In this document: positions 49,286 through 61,200 of the stretch, in pieces | How the letters are laid out: every line of letters begins with the position of its first letter | Position numbering within the stretch: the stretch's first letter is position 1 | Source: Mugil cephalus | Taxonomy: Eukaryota > Chordata > Actinopteri > Mugiliformes > Mugilidae | Length of the DNA: 64,000 nt | Reading direction: 5' to 3' | Assembly (NCBI RefSeq): GCF_022458985.1 | Contig: NC_061779.1 | Coordinates: 14,243,001-14,307,000, forward strand | Notes under the pieces: generated by a model | What the model saw: only the letters and a program-made list of their open reading frames with translations | Databases searched by the model: none | What the model was told of the DNA's origin: nothing | Translations under genes and position numbers: made by a program

Positions 49286-49321
49286 CTATGGACTCGGTCT
49301 GATCCCAGCATCTGACTGGTC
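49286..49321 (-). pseudogene. Remnant of a duplicated rasef last exon (copy A side)
   Basis: ACTCGGTCTGATCCCAGCAT followed by CTGACTGG resembles GCTCAGTCTGACGTCAGAAT and CTGACTGC inside the working rasef last exon (about 52180-52206). It sits at the equivalent place in the duplicated unit. About 80 bases between the 3' UTR match and this piece are missing here. Short, so the call is moderate. Confidence 0.5.
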
Positions 49322-51240
49322 AAAAGTTGAAAAAGATTCAAATAAATAAAAAAGTTAAATAAATTAAAAAAGTGTACATTTAAAAATTTGTATAATTTAA
49401 GTCAACGTTTTGTATAGGGAAACAGAGATAAAATTATTTAATTTTTTAAATAAGTTAAAATACTCAATAAAAAATTTAAATCATTTACAAAATTTAGAAG
49501 TATTTAAAAACAGTTCAAATGGTTCAAAAGCTGAAAGAAACAGAAGATTTAATAAAAAAGTTATCTATAGGCGATAGGCTTAAAAAAATTGAATAAACAA
49601 AAGTGTATGTTCCACATTTGTACATAAAATAAATTTTGTATAATTTCCAAGTCCACATTTTGTACATGATAAATAATTTGTGTATTTTATGAGTTCCCAT
49701 TTCATAAACAAATAAAATATTAAAATACATTTAGAGAAGATAAAATAGTTAAAAAATAATAATAAATTTAAAAATAAATCTAATAAAATTAGATATTTAT
49801 TAAAATGTTGAGTAAAGTTTGAAATAAAATCTAGGTCCCAATTTTGTATGGATATTAAATATGTTAAAATATTTTTTTTTTAAATAATTAAAAATTTTAA
49901 ATTATTAAAAAAAGTTAATATAAAGTAAATAAGTTGAATAAAAAAAAGGATATATGTTCTAAGCTCACATTTTGTAAGTTACATAAAAACACATTTTGTG
50001 TATGCAAATAAAAGACCTGAAATACCTTTTAAAAAGCTACAATTTTAAAGTTTAAAAAAAAGTTAAAATTAATAAAAAAATTCAAATAAAAAGTGTATTG
50101 TCCCTGTTTTGTATGCAAATGCATTTTAAAAAGTAAGTTAAAATAATTCAAATATAAAGTATTTTTAAAAAATTCAAAAAGTTAAAATCAAATGAAAAAG
50201 TTAAAATAAATTGAAAAAGTTTAAATAATTTCAAAAAAGCTGAATTTAAAAAAAAAGTGTATTTTCTGTTGTTTTTGTGGTTAGCACTGATGATGGTCTG
50301 AGTTTGAATGTGTGCGTGTGACCCACTAGAGGAGAATGAGACGAGAAAAAGCAGAGCTCTAACTGTCATTGCGCACTAGTTACAACAAAATTTTGTTATC
50401 TGTCATAAATATATATATAATATATAAATGTCCTTTTTGATGATCCAGCTGCGACACAGCTGGCAGAAAGTTCTTCAGGCAAAGTGGAGGGAGTTGGTCC
50501 TTTCCCTAGCATTCTCAGGAAAAAAAGATGCTTTTATATATATATATATTATAAAATAATTATATATTTTTACTTAAATATAAAAGTTAAAATAATAATT
50601 TAAAAAAATAAAATAGTTTAAAAAAAAGTTCAAATGAATTTAAAAAATGGAAATTAATTTGTTTTTATTTTTCAAATCCACAAAAAGTTAAAATAAATAC
50701 AATATTTTTAAGTTTAGTCAAGTTAAATTAAATTAACAAAGTTAAATTTTAATCCAAATTGTGGATGCAAAAGACTAAATAAATTATAAAAAATACTTAA
50801 AATAGTTAACTTATATTTAAAAATAAATTTATAAATTTTACAAGTCCCCATTTTGTATGCAATTAAAAAATTAATTTTTAAATTGCATGTCTTTTAAGTC
50901 CACATGTTGAGGATAAATAAAAACAGTCCTTTTGTTATAATTAAGAATTCGTGTCATAATCCCATTTTGTACGCAAATAAAAAAAGTCAATAAATTTAGT
51001 AAAAATTTAAAATAATAAAAATAATTTTAAAAAATTTAAATAATTTTTTAAGAAGTTAAATAAGAAATAATTATTTGTGATTTTTTGTGTAGTTTCCATT
51101 TTGTATGCAAATAAAAAAGTACATGAAAAAACATTACAATCATTTAAATATACAGTTAAAATAGCTGGAAAGAGGAAAACACAGATGATTAATTTTTAAT
51201 GAATCTTTTGATAGAATTTATTTACAAAACACAAGGCCTT
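49322..51240. repeat. AT-rich degenerate repeat block at the gene junction
   Basis: About 1.9 kb dominated by A/T, with a recurring motif like CATTTTGTATGCAAATAAAA at irregular spacing: near 49656, 49842, 49967, 50108, 50847, 50964 and 51099. AAGTTAAAATAA-type filler separates the motifs. This looks like a strongly decayed minisatellite or an expanded AT-rich repeat. No ORF or RNA gene is supported. Confidence 0.65.
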
Positions 51241-51450
51241 TGCATGGACATTTTTAAAGATAATCTTAAAAATTATGACATAGCTGCTGACTTCAGTCAT
51301 TAAGATCAACTTTGTGTTTCAGACCTCTGCTCTCACCTGGTGGACATATTTAAAACTGCAGCTTCACCCAATATATCCAAATGAGAGTTTTTGACACCAA
51401 AACCATCTTTGTACAGGACGTCTTAGAAATTTTGTTCCTTTTTTCTTTGG

Positions 51451-51632
51451 CGATCCATGTTGAGTTATCTAAACTCGTCAGAAGCAGACCCAAGACTGGA
51501 ACAAACTATTCTGAGTTTGTGTTCCTGTTTTAATTGTATGTTTTAGGGAACTTCCTGTATATTCATACTTGGAGCTTTGGTGGTGGCCTTAAGCAGCTTA
51601 GTGACGTCAGCTGTCTGACTGGAAGAAACTGA
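51451..51632 (+). pseudogene. Decayed duplicate of fkbp16-like exons 7-8
   Basis: GCGATCCATGTTGAGTTATC and TAAACTCGTCA match exon 7, but the acceptor TATAG|GCG has become TTTGG|CG. Exon 7 then has internal deletions and loses its 3' half. The exon 8 copy (about 51547-51630) keeps [12 protein letters not shown] sequence, including CATACTTGGAGCTTTGGTGG, but an indel brings in a stop after the SLVTSAV equivalent. It has no upstream exons of its own and cannot encode a protein. It is flanked by matching intron and 3' UTR copies. Confidence 0.85.
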
Positions 51633-52074
51633 AATCGTCTGCAGAAAGCAGTTCTGGTCATCTTTCCAGCTCAGTATGTTTTAATGGAAAATTAATTACA
51701 CTTCTCTTTGTGATTAAAAAAATAGGGGCTGGAAAACGTTCTATTGTCACAAGTGCCCATCAAAAACAAACTTTTGTAAATACTAAGTTGCAAAAAGTTA
51801 TTCTAACACATTGCAAGCTTTTTCCTTTGGTTTTCAAAAAACAACATCTTGGTAAAAGATCAAACCAATAAATCTTTAAATTCAATGTTTCTTATACATT
51901 TATTTAATTTTCAAATACTGTACATAAAAAACTATAACCGTGATTATATAAGGTGCATTTATTAAGCTACAAAGTCCTTCATTTTCAACAGAGAATAAAC
52001 TTTTATAAAACAATATTTAAAGGTTTAAAAGTGAAATATTTTAACATTAAAACGTGCAAGAAAATTTTTGTTCT

Positions 52075-52080
52075 TTATTA
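52075..52080 (-). terminator. Candidate poly(A) signal of rasef
   Basis: AATAAA on the minus strand lies about 55 bases after the rasef stop. Another lies at 51904-51899. The site falls within the duplicated 3' segment. Confidence 0.4.
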
Positions 52081-52134
52081 CTGAATAAAAACACGTCCTT
52101 CATTGCTCCATCTCTGTGCTCACATCTCAGTTGT

Positions 52135-52237
52135 CTACAGTCCACAGCAGTTGTTAAGAGTCTTCTTTGGGTTGTTTGGGCTCAGTCTGACGTCAGAATC
52201 TGACTGCCGCCTCAATCTGACATTTTTCTTTACTTCT
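52135..52237 (-). CDS. rasef: rasef coding exon 17 (aa 632-665) and stop
   Basis: The exon encodes [20 protein letters not shown] then [14 protein letters not shown] and TAG. Human RASEF starts this tail with REVKKR and ends in KNCCNG. The paired Cys near the end fits geranylgeranylation. The acceptor is TTAACCACAG. The QSDSDVRL part resembles the remnant at 49286. Confidence 0.92.
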
Positions 52238-55200
52238 CTGTGGTTAAAGAAAAACAAAGGTTGAGTGTTGTCATGGTTTTTAGAGGAAAGGGACACTTTA
52301 AACTCAAAATCTGGCCTTGTACCTGGCTAGATGAAGCACAGCCTCTACGACGTTGGTTCCCTCTTTGGCGCTCGTTTCACAGAACAAGGCCCCGTACGCC
52401 TGCAAGCAAAGACATCAGTGACTACAGTCAGTTTACACAGAAACACTGGAGACCATGCGTCTGTATACACATTTTCCCCCCAGGTGTAATGAAAACATAC
52501 CTTGGCCAACTTTTCCCCATGCAAACTGCCCACACAGCTTCCCTCTGGCATCTGCTCTCTGAGGTCCACTTTGTTTCCAATTACACACATGGGGATTTTG
52601 TCGTCCGCTGAATCCTTCATAAACAAACATATAGTGCAAAAATGTAATCTTTGTTTTTGGAAATAATTTTTATTTGACATTTTTTTCTGCATTAAGACAC
52701 TTACCTGAATCTGATCCACCCATGATCTGACGTTAAGGAAGCTGCTTTCTGAAGTAACATCGTAGAGCAGCAGGACCCCGTGAGCTTTACGGAAATAGGA
52801 CCTGGCAATGCTACGGAACCTGAAGTAAAAAGAAACAACTTTGTTTTCAGTCCAATAATTTTTCCATTAAGTCAACATTTAAATAAGAAAAACGCTGACA
52901 TGTGTTATTTTCCCTGCTGCTACTTCCTCGACACACATCTCAAAGAGCCGTACCTCTCCTGCCCGGCCGTGTCCCATATCTGCAGGCTTGTCTTCTCTCC
53001 ATCCACCAACATCTTCTTCATCTGGAAATCAACCCCTAAAGACAAAAAACAGATGTCTGACAAAATGTTGTTAGACAAATGACGTGTTCGCAGCGGCACC
53101 CACCCAGCGTTGTCTGCATGTCTCCCCTGAACTCGTTGAGCGTGAGCCTCAGCAGGAAGCTGGACTTTCCGGCTCCTGCGTCTCCTGCTAAAACCAGACG
53201 GTACATCGGAGTAGGTTTCTCAATTTCATCCAAGTCTGCTTCCAATGGCTGCGTGAATAAAACAAAACCAAAACAAACTTACTCAATTTTGACCATGAGA
53301 AATAATTACAAGCCTCACAACAAAACAGTGTGGGCCTCATTTATTTTTGACTGAATTTGTCTGGAGATGAGGAGATGATGAAAACCACAACATAGAATAA
53401 AAATGCTAACGTGCAGTGTCTGTGATCGATGTACGAGGAAAGATCAAAGTTTTACAATTCTTCAAGAAATTTCTTAGCTCTTCCACCTTGACTTGAGTCA
53501 ATACACTCACAGTTTCGTGAGTGGTGGCTCAGGGATCACCAACATCACTAAAAGACTGAGTATAATCTTTCTGCACAAAATGTTGTGCGGACACGGCCCG
53601 TGGCCTTGGGCACCGAGAATTATTTCTCTTTTATGCACTTTAAATTTCACCTCACATTAAGTGTAGAAGTTTTAAGAAATGTGGTCAGTGAGGATGAAAA
53701 GATGTTTAAGATCAGAGGATTGTCATGTATCACTGCAGGTTCTGATGGGTAGTTTCCATTTCTATTTTCCATTTCTATTAAATGACTGGTGTGGAAACGG
53801 TTGTCCCGTTCTGGCAGCACTAACCCAAACACAATCAGTGTGGGAGGTTGACACAAGCCTAGACTCTCCAGTAAATCTTCCTCAGAACACAGAGTTTGTG
53901 AGAGAGACGAAGCATTTATGGAACCTTAGTTATGTGGGTAACTTTTGTTTCTCCCAGTAGGCTCCACTATAGCTGTAGCTGCTGTAGGCTACTCGGTTTC
54001 AGTGCATTTCAACTCTAGCAACAACTTGCTAACTGATAAAAAACACAGCGTAATTGTTTTTCAGCGTGGGAATGTCAACACAGACATCGGATTTAGTACT
54101 CGGCTCAATGAGCCGTCATTGTTTATAAACTTGTTTGGCAGGGACTTTCTCTGGTATGTCCCGCCTCGTGGCTCTAACTTTCAGGTTTGGTGTCTACGTC
54201 TTGTGTCCCGTCTCTGGTCCAGTTTTTATCGATTGCTACTTCAGTTTACCAGTTTACCTTTGTGGAGAAGGCAGACAAGCGTCTTCGTATAGATGAAGCG
54301 ATGGAGCTTGCCCTGCTGGGAGCCACTGACACGGCAGCATCAGATTTCGCATCAGATATCTGCGACAGATAAAAAAAAAAAAAGGTCAACCTTTAAAGAA
54401 CCTCAAAGAGCAGAGAGAGCAGCAGTGTGTTGACATCTCTCGACCCACAGTCGGGCCCTGGCGTTTTCTCTGACCTCCACATCAGACGGGACGTACGAGT
54501 AGCTGTGGTGCACAGTTTCCACCGAGCTTCTGCTGTCGTCACTGTCGTAGTCGCTGCCTGAGCTCTCGGCTACATCCATGGACATGGAGGAGACCCCGCT
54601 GTCCAGGTACTTATCGGCCCAGCTAGACACGTGGGAGTAGGGCTTCTTCCCCGCATCCTGCTCCGAGCTGCGTACAGTCACCGGCACACATACTGGCTTT
54701 AGCCGTGACAATTTATTTCACACAGATCAACGTGCAGAGTCACAGAGGTGTGTCTAAAGATTGATATACCTTCCATGGTTGAGTGTGCTCTGTCGGAGGG
54801 GTTTCATTCTTCGGGCTGGGATTTCATTTTGGGGAGACAGCTGTTGAGGGGATTAGAAACGCAAGGGAGGAAACTTTTTTTTTTTTTTTTAAACACTTGA
54901 ACCAGTGAAAGAGTTGACTGTCAGCTTTTATCTGGCATTCAGCCAGTGGGTATGAGGAAATGTGCCATCAGCAGACAAGGGACTTACCCTCCTTTTAGCA
55001 GCAACCACCTCAGTCGCCAGCCTCGAGCGCAGCCCGTCGTTACTGTCGTACAGATTCTTATTCATTTCCCTAATGATATTTAGGGAAGTACGAGAGAGAG
55101 ACAGATTTACTTTCACTTGACACATGGATGCATATTTGTTTCAACTTAACCTGGGCCACTATTTTCTACAGTGGACAGAAGGAATTTACACAGAAAAACC

Positions 55201-58200
55201 CACAAAAGCATAAAAAAACAATAAAACTAGCCGTCCTTAATGGTTTTAATGTACCAATCAACGGCATTGGCCACTAGACTCTAAATCCTGTAAAATCTAA
55301 ATACTAGAAAATCCAATTACGTTAAGTGGTTCATTCACACAAATGAGCAACAGAAATGATATTGTGTGATGGATATTTAGATTTAGTCCATAACACACTG
55401 TAATGGAGCTGCACAGAATATTTTAAATCAATATTAATATTTATGGTACCACAATATGGTAATTATCAAAAGGCTTCACTTGAAGGTACAAACAAACATG
55501 AGGATTCATTGTTGAAGAATGCATATATTATCTATCTGCACACAGTTATATAATAATATTAAACTGGTTTATGTTTAGACTTTTATATTAAATGTATTTC
55601 CAGATGTTTTTTCTTTTCTTTTCTTTTTTCTTTAAAGTTAATCCCTCAAAGATTTTCATTTAATAGATGTTGAATTACATTTGCCAAATGAGTTAGCAAA
55701 ACGGTCAACTGATGTAAGTACTGCAACGTTAATATATTTGTTATCATGACACACTGGGTGAGGAAACAATGCTGTATTAAGTAACTGTTGATGTAACTTA
55801 ATATCCAGATGAATAGATATATTGATATGAATACTTCACTAAACTGTCACTGTGTCCAGCCGGTCACAGAACTGGAGCATTAAGACACTGGATGTCACCA
55901 AATTAACCAGGTTGTGAAGTGTTCATAGATCTCCATAGAATTATTAATTATTCTTACACGTTAATATAAATGAGCTTTCAACTATTTGCTACAGTGCATT
56001 AATCATAATCAAAAAGCTTCACGTTAGACATTATCAGCTCAAAGAGAGACTCACTGGAGGATCTGAACGTGACTGGAGTACGACTCGCATTCTGATACCA
56101 TCCTCTTCAAATCATCCTTTTCTCTGTAAAAACACATTAGCTGGATCATACTCTCAGTGCATCGTAAATCAGCTGAGCTTTAATGAAGACATGGCCTCAC
56201 CTCTCATGTTGAGCTTTCTGATCCGCATACATGTTCTTCAGCTTGTCCAGCTCTGAATGCAGGATGGAGATGTCCGTCTGGGCTTCGAGCAGAGACCCTC
56301 GGAGCTGCGTGTTTTCCTGCGACGAGTTTTAGTCAGTGACAGTTTCACACAACATGAATGCGATTTGCTCAACAGAACCTCCAGCACAACTCACTCACCT
56401 CTGAGAGCTCGCTGATTTGTCTGTTCAGTTTGATCACCTCCTCCTTTGAATTGTTCAGTTCACAGTCCTCTTGACTCTTTAGAATAAACAATTACATGAA
56501 CATTTTTTGTTGTTCAACACACGATGAGTAAAAGCAAAAGTGCAGATAAGTCCAGTGGCAGAGCTAGAATTTCCAGATTGGCAGTCCTTTCTGTTGTCAT
56601 AGTGAATACAGACATGCCACTGTAGACATGTCTCTGGCCTTTTGGGGACAACCTTAAAAGCTTTAAAAAAAAAAAAAAAGGTCTACAAATGTAAAAAACA
56701 AAACCAATACAGGAATCATAAAACCCATGTACTCATGTACTGAACTAGAACCTGTCAACAAGAACACTGACAGATAGAAAAGTACTGGCAATAAGTCAGT
56801 AGCTTCAATCTCAATCGTCGCCATCTACAGGACAAAAACAGCAACGATTTTTTCTCTTATTGCTGTTATTTGCATGCACTGTTTGTGTAGCTCTATTTAA
56901 CATGTGAAATATGCATCATTTGCTAAACAATCCACATAGAACAGATTAAAATAAAATATACAACGTAGACTGACTACGTTGTGGCCTGGTGTCCCATATT
57001 TCATCTGTGAATGTCCTAATAAACATGTCGTGGTGTAAAGCAAACCTGGTCAAGAGATACTGAGATAGTGAAGCCTCAGATTTCTGTCAGTGTCGTGCTG
57101 TAATTACCCACAGTGTCAATGGAAAACTGCTATTATTCAATTTACTCTGTGACATAAAGTACAACCTCACACTAATGACTTGAAGTCCTGGCTGCAATAT
57201 TAGCACCACAGTGACCTACAGATCAGCTATAGCAGAGAATACATTGTCAAGCCGTAAAGTCCTAAAGCAATGGTCACACATGACGAGAAACAAGATTACA
57301 AAGCGGCCCAGATGAATTATTGGCAACTGACATTAAAATGTTGCACAAGTACCTGGTCACGTTGACACGTCATTGTAAATATAAGACAAAACACATGTTA
57401 TTGGATAAGGATCAATGCATCACTGGTGCGCCAGAAATCTCTGGAGGCCAATTCAACTTTAGTTTGTAGCGCGTCATGTCCGTCAAGCAGTATCAGGTCT
57501 CAGTTTGTAGCTTCATATTGATTGGTACGGTGGAACACACTGTATCATATTAGGTACATGCTCTGCTCTTATTAGGTTTTTTTCTAATTTAACTTTACAT
57601 TGATTCTCCTTCACATATTCACACACCAAACAAAGCAGTCGCTCGTGGTTTTTAAAACTTTACACAGGATGGTCTTATGATTTTGTACATCAAATTCTCT
57701 TCAAATGAAATTCTACGAGCTGGAAGCAAATAATCTTTGTGCTGGTATGTTGGTGATAAATAGATTTCTGATGAATGTGCACTTAAAAGCCCCTTTTACA
57801 CTTTGCACTGAAATGCATCCACGGGAGTACGACTGCATACATGCTGCATGCATTTAAATCTAATATACACATTAATATAACCTATGTGTTATATTTTAAT
57901 CTTGTTTCCCCTCCAGTTAAATCGTCTGTTGGGTCAATCGCGCTTTCTCAGAAATGAAGATGCAGCTACACACAATGCAAAAGCTTATGTTGTTGTCATT
58001 CACGTTCAATCGATTTTCTTTTCCATTTCATGTTTTTGTAGTTTTCATGAAAGAACAAAGTAAACGCACCTTTAACAGTCTGTCCACTGTGGCGTGCAGG
58101 TCTGCAATCTCGTTTTCATGCTTCCTCTGCATGGCAGCCATAATTCCCTCCATTTTCTTGCGCTCCTACAAACATGAAACCAAAGCAGTGAGAGGTGCAG

Positions 58201-61200
58201 AGTGTTTCAGGCCTTGAAGAGGAGCCTTCATCTGACTTTACAGGAGCTCTTTGTGGAGACACACGTAACCTGCTGCTGTGTGTTGCAACACAAGTGTGCA
58301 TGTAGCTCACAGGAAATACTGACGACTGTGTAAAAACTCTTCTTTTTAACATAATAAATAAAATACTTTGTCATAAGAACAAGAATACTTGATCAATAAA
58401 TGCAGCAAAAGACAAACAATGCATTTAGTTTCTTTCTTTTTTATATATATATATATCTGAGGGAATCAAAGTAAATCCTTCAAGTATCACTCACCTCTTC
58501 TCTCACCGTCTCCTCTGTTCTGGCAAGCTGTTGTTGTATATCGTCCTCCAGTTCTGCCAGATGACTGTTGTTCATCTCTTCAGCTCTGTTTGAACAGAAA
58601 AGTACATTTGTGCTGGCAGCCTAACAAGTGTTCAATAGCACAGCTGCTCAAAATATTAACACAGCAAGATGAAGAGAGAAAATCCATTTACCTACTATGC
58701 TTAAGTCAAAACTACTTGACAGACTTGAATGTAAGCGTGCTCCAGTCGTGACTACCTTGTTTTCATCAGACAACACGTGAGCCAATCAAACTAAAGGGAG
58801 GGGCAGACTCTGAAAAGAAGATTCCCCTGTTGCACTGGTCTTCCTCATTAGAATTTCCTAATTAGATCCCACACATAGGTGTACTTCCGATGTAAAACAT
58901 TCAACAGGTTAATTTATTTGAACAGACATTAAAAACAAGGGCACCACTGATGGGAACACTCAGTCTATAAAAAGAATTAAATGAATGGGAAGGGCAGCGC
59001 ATTTAAGTCTTCCTACTTCCGTGAGTAAGGAATGTCGCCTTTCTCACAATGTGCACAGGGCTTAGACACAAAACAAGAATAGCTCAGACACCCAATCTCT
59101 TGTCAAGTGTAAGACTGAAATCAGATTCATTCAAGGAACAGTTTGAGGGATCATTTCACAGATTTAAGCGAAATTAGATCATCTTTAAGCAACAGCATTT
59201 ACAACCACCGTTCAGCAGGATTTTTAAAGGCAAATCGTGTGACACATTTTATTTCATGAACTGAAAGTTCATTACATAAAACGACACAGTAATTTTGGAA
59301 TGTGTAAATGTTTGGAAAGTGTCTACTTGTCAAAGCTCAGTTAACTCGTTAGTCCAGAACTGACTCAATTGCTTTTGTGAGGCTACTTCAAACATTGTAA
59401 CGCTCAAAATCCATTTGCTCCTCTAAGACAATCAAGTGCTTTAAGGCACAAAGATAAAATTACGACAGTGTTTCGCCTACCACTGTATCAGGTGCAAGGT
59501 CAAATAAATTTTCTACATAGTGTCAAATCACAACAGATGCCATTTAAGGTTGTCAATCTGTTTACCAGATTACACGTTGTTTTGTTTTTTTGTTTTTGTT
59601 TTTTTATGACAAAATCTAAGTAGATACACAAACCTAAGGGAAACACCGAACCCCCATATAAGTGAAAATTACCTCAAAGAAGGTAGTGGTGGTGGTGATA
59701 AGCTAATACCTAAAATAGATGCTTTGGACTGAGGAGGTTAAACCTGAGCTGTTGGAACTGAGGTATGTTTGGTGAAACAAAGGAGCAGCACTGGACAAAA
59801 ACTGCTGCCAACCGTAATACTCTCAGCCGACGTTGTGTGGCAACCAGTGCCACAAGAAATATATTGCACGGACAGAGGGACAAATGAAGAAGCAGACTGA
59901 CTTCTGCAATGACCCAAAGCAACGGACCCAAACTTCTAACTTGGGTCGATCCAAATTAAGAATGAAAAGATTGATGGATGCTAATGAGCAAGTTAGTGGA
60001 TGACCACCTGTGTACACCACTGATAGTGACGTTACAACAGTATCCACATCATCCTCATTCTCAGAATGGTGACGCCACCATTGGATATGGTCAGAATAAT
60101 TATTCCCAGTACTGACATGACCATGACTGAATTCATTTTACAAAGCTTTAACTCATTAGCCACAGAAGCCTTGTGTTATCATAATCGGTGCTCACACTGT
60201 AACGGCTAATTTCCATTTCACAGGGCAATAGTTCTGACACCTACTGACCCCATATGAAAAAGTTATTTTTTCTTACCGTTTCAGACTGGTCTCCAGCTGT
60301 TCATACTCTAGTCTGTTGTCCAGGCTTTGATTGACCAGAGACTGAATGATTTCCTCATACGGCTGCAGCAGAGTCATGCTTGCAGAGGAGTAAATGGCCT
60401 GGTAAAGATCAGCCAGCTGCTCCCTGAGACTATATATGGGCAAAGGGTTACAAGGAGCAATGAACAGGTCAGTGCCATTTATTTCAAGGACATATTCCTC
60501 CAAAAAACTACCAAGGATTTTCAGACTGAACATGAATTATCATCAGCCACGGAAAGGGATCGAACAATATACATAAACATATTTGGCCAAATGCAGATGT
60601 TAGGATGTAAAAATCAACATACATAGAGAAAATATTGTGCTGAACAAATAACATGAATTGGGGTTTGATGCCACAAAAGTTCACCTTGAGCATATTTGCT
60701 TCACATAGGAATTACTAATATTTCTTCTATTTTTAACAGAATACACTTTTACCATTCACCAATTAGCTTTAGCTAATGCAGATGTCTCACTTTCTAATCA
60801 GTAGTCAACATCTACCAATGATTATCTTCCATCTTCTTCTGCAGCTTTGTGTTCGTAACATGCCAACCTGAACATTATAAGAGTGATGGAGCTCAAATGT
60901 TCAGTGCACAGGCGCTGCATTATAAAACAGTCGGTTTCACTGGTGTACGTTTTAATTTACTGATTTAATTTGCTTAGTTCAGGTGTTACTGAGCAGAAGA
61001 GTCCGAATTGAGAGTTGATTTACTTTTAAATTCTTAGACACACACATACACACGCACACGCCTGTATGACTAATGTGTGCAAAGAGACTGTGCCCTCAAA
61101 GAGAAACACTTACTGTGTATTTTGCGTGTCCGTCGAATGAGTCACTCGAACTAAACGAAATCATTTAAATAATATAATAAAATGTATGTTGTAGTACATA

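Larger units (their letters stand above)
47990..49321 (+). repeat. Tandem segmental duplication, copy A
   Basis: The unit covers the end of intron 6, exons 7-8, the 3' UTR and a short piece resembling the rasef last exon. It matches 51264-52210 almost end to end, for example CAGACCTCTGCTCTCACCTG, TTTAAAACTGCAGCTTCACC, ATCCATGTTGAGTTATCTAA and ACATTAAAACGTGCAAGAAA occur in both. Copy A keeps the working FKBP exons. Confidence 0.85.
48528..52134. other. Convergent intergenic region between fkbp16-like gene and rasef
   Basis: The two genes face each other 3' to 3'. From left to right the interval holds the FKBP 3' UTR, a rasef exon remnant, the AT-rich block, the decayed FKBP 3' end, a decayed 3' UTR copy and the rasef 3' UTR. 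Confidence 0.8.
51264..52210 (+). repeat. Tandem segmental duplication, copy B
   Basis: The second copy of the unit at 47990-49321. Its left part is decayed fkbp16-like sequence; its right end carries the working rasef last exon. Confidence 0.85.
53249..60276. other. rasef introns longer than 300 bases
   Basis: The longer introns in this interval are 53249-54257, 55070-56054, 56477-58069 and 58586-60276. All are AT-rich. I see A/T tracts and short (AT)n near 58444, but no exon, transposon end or RNA gene in them. Confidence 0.55.

Noticed and set aside
50100..50120. Oct-type octamers (ATGCAAAT) as a regulatory cluster
   Set aside because: They recur as part of the decayed AT-rich repeat and are better explained by repeat origin.
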